From: Nemertoderma westbladi
Taxonomy: Eukaryota > Xenacoelomorpha > Nemertodermatida > Nemertodermatidae
Direction of reading: 5' to 3'
DNA: 38,693 bases
NCBI GenBank assembly: GCA_032718475.1
Contig: JAUCBJ010007064.1
Location: 1-38,693 of the forward strand
Each line of letters starts with the position of its first letter. Within the stretch, counting starts at the first letter, position 1. A model generated the notes under the pieces. That model saw only the letters and a program-made list of their open reading frames with translations. It did not search any database and had not been told where the DNA came from. Of the stretch, positions 32,640 to 38,693 are shown piece after piece. The translations under genes were made by a program, and so were the position numbers.

Positions 32640-33565
32640 GTAGTGTCGGTGTCGGTCGACCCTGTCGCGTGTCCGTTCCACCCCTCACGAACCCCGAAGG
32701 GAACGATCATCGAGAACCAGCACGGCTTGGCTAAGGGTCGGTCCAGTCGGTAGACTCTGTCGCGTATCCGTACCACCCCTCTCGAACCCCGAAGGGTTCG
32801 GTCATCGAGAACCAGTACGGCTTGGCTAGGAGTCTGTCGTGTCGGTGGACCCGTTCGCGTGTCCGTTCCACCCCTCACGAACCCCGAAGGGTTCGATCAT
32901 CGAGAACCAGAACGGCTTGGCTAGGGGTCCGTCGGTTCATCACAGAAACCCAACCACCTAGGCTTTCCGAGTCCGTTTCAGGCTCGTAGTCGCTTCGGCA
33001 GCCGAGAAACTGCTCCGAACAGTCGGTAGGCCAGTAGAGTCTAGTCGAGTCTAGTCCTTTGTCTTTCGACCCCATCGCGTGTCCGTTCCACCCCTCACGA
33101 ACCCCGAAGGGAACGATCATCGAGAACCAGTACGGCTTGGCTAAGGGGTCTGTCGTCGGTTCCCGTCGCAAATCCCAGTACAAGCAGTCAGCGTTCCGAG
33201 TTCTTTTCAGTCTCGTAGTAGCTGCCGTTGACCAGAGACCGCTAAGGGCAGTTCTCGTCAAACCCGTCCTGTGGCCAGCCCTTTCGCATGTCCGTCCCAC
33301 CCCTCACGAACCCCGAAGGGATCGGTCATCGAGAACCAGTACGGCTTAGGTCAGGGGGCAGTCGTTAGTTGGCCACCCGTTCGCGTGTCCGCTCCACCCC
33401 TCACGAACCCCGGGGTTCGATCATCGAGAACCAGAACGGCTTGGCTACTAAGGGGCCGTCGGTGCCCGTCGCAAATCCCTGACACAAGCAGTCAGCGGTC
33501 CGAGTTCTTTTCAGTCTCGTAATGGCTGCTGTTGGCCAGGGACCGCTAAGGGCAGTCCTTGTCCT
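32640..33565. repeat. Compound satellite: six 95-bp units interleaved with three 110-125-bp units
   Basis: Core units (CGCGTGTCCGTTCCACCCCT, then CGAACCCCGAAGGG, then ATCGAGAACCAG-ACGGCTTGGCTA) begin near 32666, 32761, 32856, 33076, 33285 and 33382. Spacings are 95, 95, 220, 209 and 97 bp. The long gaps, and the stretch after the last core, hold a second unit at about 32940-33060, 33165-33275 and 33465-33565. That second unit contains a block also found inside the coding sequence at 36410-36436. Hairpins CGAACCC-CGAA-GGGTTCG occur at 32783-32800 and 32878-32895. The last core unit has the perfect palindrome CGAACCCCGGGGTTCG (33404-33419). Confidence 0.85.
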
Positions 33566-34029
33566 TTAGGCCTGGCGCATTACCAAATCCACCCCTACAG
33601 GCAGCAGGAAGTTGGCCAGGGCCTAATAGTACTCAGGCTAACCTGAATACTGCTTGCATTTTCCATCCCCCCTGGCCCTTATAACTATGAAATTATTCCC
33701 GTACCCTGTAAGTTGCCCCAAAGTTCGCCCATAAATCGCCCCCAGTTTATTGAATGTGCCCAAAACCCATGGTCCCGCACCCAGTAGTAATATCGGAATA
33801 ATCAATTTTAATAAAATACAAAAATATTCAACTCGCGTTATGGAAAGTTGAAATACCGCGAACAGTCCCCCCCAATGACCTTCGTGAAGTCTGTCGGTCG
33901 ATTGAGTTTGCGTAGGTCATTCCCAATATAAAAAACCCAAATTTAATATTGCATAGTTTTTAATTAATTTGGCCTAGAGTTTGTATAAAAATAAATGTTC
34001 GATAAATGTTCCTGGAATATCCCAATCCA
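33566..34029. other. Non-coding stretch between satellite and the 866-aa gene
   Basis: Presumed 3' flank of the minus-strand gene. It has an inverted pair AATGACCT and AGGTCATT (about 33875 and 33914) and AT-rich sequence near the stop codon. No gene is seen. Confidence 0.5.
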
Positions 34030-36630
34030 CTATTTCTTTTTCTGGTACGCCTTTCGTCTCTTCGCCCGTCGACTCTCATCGATCGCTATGGCTGGTAGAG
34101 GAGCGTCAACATCCATTGTGAGTAACGCTTCGGCTTGTCTCCTGGCGGCTCTTCCTTTCGAAGGCATCGGGATCATGTCGGTTCGTCTTTCCAACTCGGA
34201 GTTGCGTGCCTCTAGGAACCATTCTCCGTCACCGAACTCCTCTTTATACGAGTATAATCGTCTAATGACTTCGAATGGGCCGAATAATCCAGCGCTCAGT
34301 AGCAGATCCACGTAATGGAAAGGTAGCGTGGCCGACGTGTGGAGGCGTTCCGGGAAGGAGAAATATCCGCACGCCATCTCCTGCGCGATATTCCGAGCGT
34401 TTCTCCGAAACTTGGTCTTTAAGTGGCTGTTTGCGTATGTCTCAAACATGACCATATTGCCCATAGCGGTTACGTCTTTGGTAGGACATTTGATATAGCA
34501 GCGGGGGCTAGCGGAATGTCCACGGAAACCGCACGTGGTGCAGAGGTTATAAAGGATCGGACAGACCGAAACGTCGTGGCCCGATATCGCGCAGTATGGG
34601 CAATAGAGTATCCCGAGGAGCTGGAGGCAAGAATCGGTAACCCGATTCCTTCTGCCGCGTGGGCACTGCTCCGAGCCGCAGTCGCCGCATACCTCCAACT
34701 GCGTTTCTCGACCGGGGAATATCGGAATCGGGACGCCGACGTAGTATTCGAGTCGTCGGTCGCTCTTCGGAATATTCTCGGTGGTCGGTAGCCCGCGGAA
34801 TGCTAGGCTTTTGCGTAGTATGTTCTCGCTCCGATAACCCTCTTTGTGTCCCGCTGGTCTCAACTCGGATGACCGTTTCTGGCGGTGGATCCATTCAGTT
34901 TGCTCGGCGTACCAACGGGTTAGTCGCATAGGGTCCTGAGGAACGGCGGGTGTAGTAGCCACCGCTGGTCGGCGAAGAGGTGCCGGGGTTTTCGACGGAG
35001 GGATACCGAGGAGATCGTCGGGTGTCGGCGCATCGCTGGGGCCTTCCTCGACCAGTATCGCTGAGCGGGTCCGTTGTTGGCTGGTACTCGGAATCTCCGA
35101 CGACCAATCTTCGCCGCCCGGGAAAGGATACGGGGATAACCGTTGGCATATGTCGCCGAAGTCGCTCAATGCAGCTGTAGTGGCTACCTCTCTCGCGGGG
35201 CTACCGGAGCCGCGTGGGGTGTAGACGCCTGCTCTCTTCATCGGTTCGGCCGAGGCAACCCGTTTGGCGGCCGGTCCGTACGCGGCCTCCGGCTCGAGTT
35301 GTCGCTTCGGGGTGGAGAGTAGAACACCCTCGTTTAGCCATATCTCTTCCCCTTCCGAAGAGATCAGAGGCTCCTCCGCACCGAGAAGTTCGGTAATCGT
35401 AGGGATGTCGTAAGGTCCGCTCTCGTCCCAGGAATCGATAACGGCGGGCGTTTTCGATTCTCCCGGTGTAATGTTCTCGACCGCTTTAAACGCATGGTTT
35501 ATAACCTCGTTCCAGTCGTAGTCGACGAAGGAAAGGGGGACCGCCGTAATAAGGTTATCGAGAGTTCTACAGATAAACTTAGCGACGGTGTAGCACTCCA
35601 TAACGACGTAGATATAGCTCCGTCGATCGGGATTCTCCCACCTTTGGTGTATCGTCCACTTCCGATCGACGTCCTTCCATCGACCCTCTCGCTCGCTCTT
35701 TATCTCTAATCCCGGGTATCCGCCGTATATTTTATTATAGTCCCGGTATTTCTGGGGTTTGAAGTCGATACCGCCGTTTAGCACAGCGAGGTAGCCGATC
35801 CCGGATTTCGTCGGTCTCACTTCTTGGAATCCTCGCATGAATTCGGCGAATCTTAACCAGGCTAGCAGCGTTTGAGTGTCGATGCAATGGCTAAGTGCGT
35901 TGAGGTCGTTTCGTCGGTTTCTTCCTGCGGGAGCGTTCGCGTAGTCGTTCCGGACGTCCGCCTTGATATCCGACCCGATTTTAATGACGTCGAAGTCGAA
36001 GAGGATCTTTTGGATTTCCGGAGGCAGCAACCAGATCGCTCCGGCTGCCTGCACTTCCTGTCTGGGTGTCGGGAATATTCGGCACACCAGTACCAAACCG
36101 TCCAGGGTTCCGAGGACGACGACTAAGGATCGACCATATTCTTTCGCCCCGTACTTTTCCTGGTAGTCGTCGCGGTTCTGGATAATCGATATGCGTTCCT
36201 CTCGAAGCGTCGCCGTACACTCCGACAGGTTTCCCCAGTGGGCGAGGTACGTACTCTTGTCGTCGACGAAACTTTGACATCTCGCCAACGTAATCGCTTT
36301 CGATGTGGGCGTCGCGTTTCCCTCGTTGTCGTAGATCAAACATCGGGATCTGTAGACGCTCTGCCGGAACGTTTCCCAAAACGACGAATCGTCCCCTCCG
36401 GTTGCCTTTGCGTTCCGAGTTCTTTTCAGTCTCGTACTAGCATCAGCTAACCGGAGGGCTCGTAGATTCTTAGAATCCGGTCCCTCTCGCCCGGTGAATT
36501 TAATGACTCGCACGTTCTCATTTAGCAGGGTGCTCCAATTTGTATCAAAGTCAGGGGATCCGGGTTGCGAATATTCCAGTAGATCTATCGTGTTACGTAA
36601 TTCGCCGATAATTTGGCGATTTGGGTCCAT
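34030..36630 (-). CDS. Uncharacterised 866-aa protein: DEDD exonuclease-like domain plus CCHC zinc knuckles
   Basis: Intact frame; ATG at 36630-36628 is the first in frame. Residues about 145-360 resemble a DEDD-type 3'-5' exonuclease: a strand pair around 168-186, LLPPEIQKILFDFDVIKIGSD (198-220) leading to D-I-K-A-D (221-225), DTQ at 251-253, and a last motif SYIYVVMECY (338-347). The usual second Asp is Glu, and the first D-x-E motif is unclear (RDDYQE at 153-158), so catalysis is doubtful. Residues 400-570 are a Pro/Ser/Thr-rich linker. Residues 648-711 are Cys-rich: C648, C651, C656, then knuckles C677-C680-H685-C690 and C697-C700-H705-C711. The C terminus (858-866) is very basic. Such knuckles usually bind RNA or single-stranded DNA. 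It could be a Gag-like protein of an unknown element or a host gene. Neighbours on the same strand are an integrase end (upstream) and the satellite (downstream). Confidence 0.75.
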   Translation of the reverse strand: MDPNRQIIGELRNTIDLLEYSQPGSPDFDTNWSTLLNENVRVIKFTGREGPDSKNLRALRLADASTRLKRTRNAKATGGDDSSFWETFRQSVYRSRCLIYDNEGNATPTSKAITLARCQSFVDDKSTYLAHWGNLSECTATLREERISIIQNRDDYQEKYGAKEYGRSLVVVLGTLDGLVLVCRIFPTPRQEVQAAGAIWLLPPEIQKILFDFDVIKIGSDIKADVRNDYANAPAGRNRRNDLNALSHCIDTQTLLAWLRFAEFMRGFQEVRPTKSGIGYLAVLNGGIDFKPQKYRDYNKIYGGYPGLEIKSEREGRWKDVDRKWTIHQRWENPDRRSYIYVVMECYTVAKFICRTLDNLITAVPLSFVDYDWNEVINHAFKAVENITPGESKTPAVIDSWDESGPYDIPTITELLGAEEPLISSEGEEIWLNEGVLLSTPKRQLEPEAAYGPAAKRVASAEPMKRAGVYTPRGSGSPAREVATTAALSDFGDICQRLSPYPFPGGEDWSSEIPSTSQQRTRSAILVEEGPSDAPTPDDLLGIPPSKTPAPLRRPAVATTPAVPQDPMRLTRWYAEQTEWIHRQKRSSELRPAGHKEGYRSENILRKSLAFRGLPTTENIPKSDRRLEYYVGVPIPIFPGRETQLEVCGDCGSEQCPRGRRNRVTDSCLQLLGILYCPYCAISGHDVSVCPILYNLCTTCGFRGHSASPRCYIKCPTKDVTAMGNMVMFETYANSHLKTKFRRNARNIAQEMACGYFSFPERLHTSATLPFHYVDLLLSAGLFGPFEVIRRLYSYKEEFGDGEWFLEARNSELERRTDMIPMPSKGRAARRQAEALLTMDVDAPLPAIAIDESRRAKRRKAYQKKK

Positions 36631-37168
36631 ATTTACGATTATATCCGTTACAAATTAGTTCAGTTAATTATAAGTCCAGAAAGTCTGAAACTATAGCGAT
36701 AGCAGAATAATTCAGTTTTTTATTTAATTCAGTTTATTAAATAACATTGCTATATAGGCATCTATCATCTTATTGCTAATACATTCAGCATTTACAGTTA
36801 CTATAGCTATACATAATATCCAACCAGTTTTTTATGACTTTTTTGTCCTTTTTTTTTCCAATTCTTTTCTTTGACCTTTTTTATACCTTTTTTTTTGTCA
36901 TTTTCCATTTCATTATTATTTCATCTCATTTCATTTATTTCCACATATTTCATCATTTAGTTCCACCATTTATTTCACATTTATTTATTTCCACATCATC
37001 ATTGGGTTTATAGCCCCCCGGCTATCATCATTGGTTATAAGCGCAGCACCAGGGTGCGCATCATTTCATTTTCATCAGTATACGCGTCATCATTCAGGTT
37101 TATAGCAGAGTTGTCTGATCCTTTTCATCGTTTCCAACTATATTCAATCATTTTCTTTGGTTAATCTT
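36631..37168. other. Non-coding AT- and T-rich region upstream of the 866-aa gene
   Basis: 36830-36990 is a strong pyrimidine tract on the plus strand (runs of T with TTTCATTT words), hence purine-rich on the minus strand. Positions 37000-37100 contain a GGTTTATAGC word repeated. No gene is seen. It may include LTR sequence of the element ending at 37875 and the promoter of the 866-aa gene. Confidence 0.45.
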
Positions 37169-37605
37169 TGTCGTGGAAGGGGTGTTACGCGGCAATCTGG
37201 GATCTACAGCTGGACTCGTTACACCGCCTACGCCCCAAACTGCGCACGTAACGGACAATGAAGACGCTGGGAGTGAAGTCACGTGGATGCACCAGGGACC
37301 CACCAGAATAACACTCCCAACAACATAAAGCTCAGTCGACGAAGTCATGTGGGATGGGGTTACGCAACATTCTGGGATCTACAGCTGGACTCGTTACACC
37401 GCCTACGCCCCAAAATCCACGTAACGGTCCCACCAGAATAACGCGACTGAGAAACATAAAACCCTCTATCGTCGAAGTCACGTGGATGCACCATGGACCC
37501 ACCAGAATAACGGGATAGAGGGGGTGTTGCGCGGCAATCCGGGATCTACAGCTGGACTCGTTACACCGCCTACGCCCCGAACTGCGCACGCAACGGACAA
37601 CATAA
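37169..37605. repeat. Three-copy tandem repeat of about 165-180 bp, probably in the LTR of the right-edge element
   Basis: Copies begin near 37170, 37350 and 37513, the last one short. Each has GGGATCTACAGCTGGACTCG, then TTACACCGCCTACGCCCC and an ACGTAACGG-like word; the first two also have CACGTGGATGCACCA or CCCACCAGAATAAC. It lies just 3' of the minus-strand integrase stop, where an LTR would be expected. From 37606 to 37874 I see only unassigned sequence. Confidence 0.7.
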
Positions 37606-37874
37606 CATACTGCAATGAATACAATGAATTCCACTTCAAATCTTTTCCATTTCCAATAATCCAATATCGTAGGTCCTGATGACCAAAATCAGGGTAAACA
37701 ATGCATAAACGACCCTGCGTCAGTCGAAACATCTGCAGGGTGACGCTGGACTCCACATAACACACGAGGAAACACAAATACCATTGCGTGGTTACAGTTG
37801 GTTTAAGGGGGGTCCATAATTCGTTGTCGATAAATCACAGTTTTATAAGAGTTTGTCAACATGATAAGAAGGGT

Positions 37875-38693
37875 TTACACGGGTTTGTAATTGTCACCAA
37901 TGTCCACAGCAGGATCTTGAGTAGGGATCTTATCACCTCTCGTAGAGTCACCGCTATCATTGCCTTCGAGAAGGCACAGCTTCTGGATAGGGCGTTGGTA
38001 GTGGCCCTTTGCCATTCGTATCGTCACAGTCCTCGCAAGTCCGTCTTTGCTTGGGTGTATGGTCACGACCCGCGCCACAGGCCAGTGAACGCGGTCTTTG
38101 AGATCTTCTTTAACTAGTACCATGTCGCCAACTGCGACATTCCGGTAGGTGTTGTTCCATTTCCTCCTGGTCCGGAGGGTTATGAGGTACTCCTGGGCCC
38201 AAATTCTCCACCAATGCGCTGCCAACGCTTGGGCCTTTTTCCAGTTTGTATGTTTCGCGATCTCGTTGGGATCCGGAAACATGGTTTCCGGGAGGAGGTG
38301 GGTTTTGGGTCTCCCCAGTAAGTGGTTAGGAGTGAGGGGTTCCAGGTCTGTGGGGTCGTCGCGGATAGGAACAATGGGTCGGTTGTTCAGGGTAGCCGTG
38401 ATCTCGCAGAATGTTGTGCGGAGGGTGTCATGGGTTACCCGGGTATCGCCTAGAGCGACGCGCATGGATCGTTTCACTAGGTCGATCAGTTTCTCCCATA
38501 CCCCGCTCGTATGGGGTGCTAAGGGGGTCTGGAAGTGCCACTGTATCTGGTGTTCCTTCCAGACTTGGGATGCAGTGTTATCGGTAAACCATCCCTCGAT
38601 CGCCTCCCTAAGTTCTCTTTCTCCTCCCACAAAGTTTGTACCATTATCGGAATACATGTGGCGGCATGTCCCGTTGTTCGCCACGAACCGACG
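37875..38693 (-). CDS. Integrase C-terminal part of a BEL/Pao polyprotein, partial
   Basis: The minus frame is open from the window edge (it continues upstream of any start) to the stop at 37875-37877. It begins inside the integrase core with a RRFVANNG stretch, then SDNGTNFVGG (second catalytic Asp) and, 50 residues on, the Glu of GVWEKLI. It continues through NNRPIVP and LTPNHLL. It ends with the DUF5641-type domain (GDMVLVKEDLKDRVHWPVAR, IQKLCLLEG). The usual SDNG motif is intact here, unlike element B. No stop or frameshift is visible, so this copy may be intact outside the window. Integrase inserts the retrotransposon cDNA into the genome. Confidence 0.9.
   Translation of the reverse strand, partial: RRFVANNGTCRHMYSDNGTNFVGGERELREAIEGWFTDNTASQVWKEHQIQWHFQTPLAPHTSGVWEKLIDLVKRSMRVALGDTRVTHDTLRTTFCEITATLNNRPIVPIRDDPTDLEPLTPNHLLGRPKTHLLPETMFPDPNEIAKHTNWKKAQALAAHWWRIWAQEYLITLRTRRKWNNTYRNVAVGDMVLVKEDLKDRVHWPVARVVTIHPSKDGLARTVTIRMAKGHYQRPIQKLCLLEGNDSGDSTRGDKIPTQDPAVDIGDNYKPV

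Noticed and set aside
32594-33300. Minus-strand frames with repeated WFSMIVPFGVREGWNGHA-like peptides
   Set aside because: The frame is not kept between satellite units (the same DNA reads differently in neighbouring units), so a protein is unlikely.
32640-33565. CRISPR-like array
   Set aside because: Spacers are themselves repeats, units are long and diverged, and the setting is an animal genome with no cas genes.

Overview
This looks like a gene-poor, transposon-dense stretch of an animal nuclear genome, most likely an invertebrate. The main evidence is three or four BEL/Pao-type LTR retrotransposons (a metazoan group), a Polinton/Maverick-like element with a 6-bp target duplication, and non-autonomous DNA transposons. 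Non-coding DNA is AT-rich and full of the palindromic words TACCGGTA and TAGGCCTA. I see no rRNA, no operon-like layout and no clear host gene. The species cannot be fixed from the sequence; arthropod, mollusc and echinoderm all remain possible.

Layout. Positions 1-5010 (minus strand) and about 6225-14450 (plus strand) are two diverged arms of a large inverted repeat, facing head to head around a 1.2-kb spacer. Each arm holds the 5' non-coding region and gag start of the same BEL/Pao family. The left copy (A) has an open gag frame from 1626 to the window edge. The right copy (B, gag-pol to about 24548) is riddled with stops and frameshifts. B has also taken three insertions: a 540-bp Harbinger-like MITE (7300-7839, TSD TAA), a 2.5-kb element (9832-12349, TSD TA) and a 4.0-kb Polinton-like element (15039-19050, TSD AGCGGG) inside the gag reading frame. 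For the first two, the left arm preserves the unoccupied site. The Polinton-like element has near-identical terminal inverted repeats of about 1 kb and one intact gene for a zinc-finger/acidic-repeat protein.

Positions 25964-31162 are one uninterrupted 1732-codon frame: a second BEL/Pao lineage with Gag and a protease-like domain but no reverse transcriptase, RNase H or integrase. It has a substitution in the protease active-site motif and an unexpected C-terminal Cys-rich plus membrane-spanning tail. It is followed by minisatellites (31332-31990) and a compound satellite (32640-33565).

Positions 34030-36630 (minus) encode an intact 866-aa protein combining a degenerate DEDD-type 3'-5' exonuclease-like domain with two CCHC knuckles. 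A 27-bp block of its coding sequence recurs exactly in the neighbouring satellite. The right edge (37875-38693, minus) is the integrase end of another BEL/Pao element.

How it fits together. The window reads as a nested-insertion record: BEL/Pao copies and/or an inverted duplication first, then DNA transposons, with the Polinton-like element probably late. The least explained parts, and the best candidates for something new, are the 866-aa exonuclease/zinc-knuckle gene with its satellite, the Polinton cargo gene, and the RT-less Gag-protease with a membrane tail.
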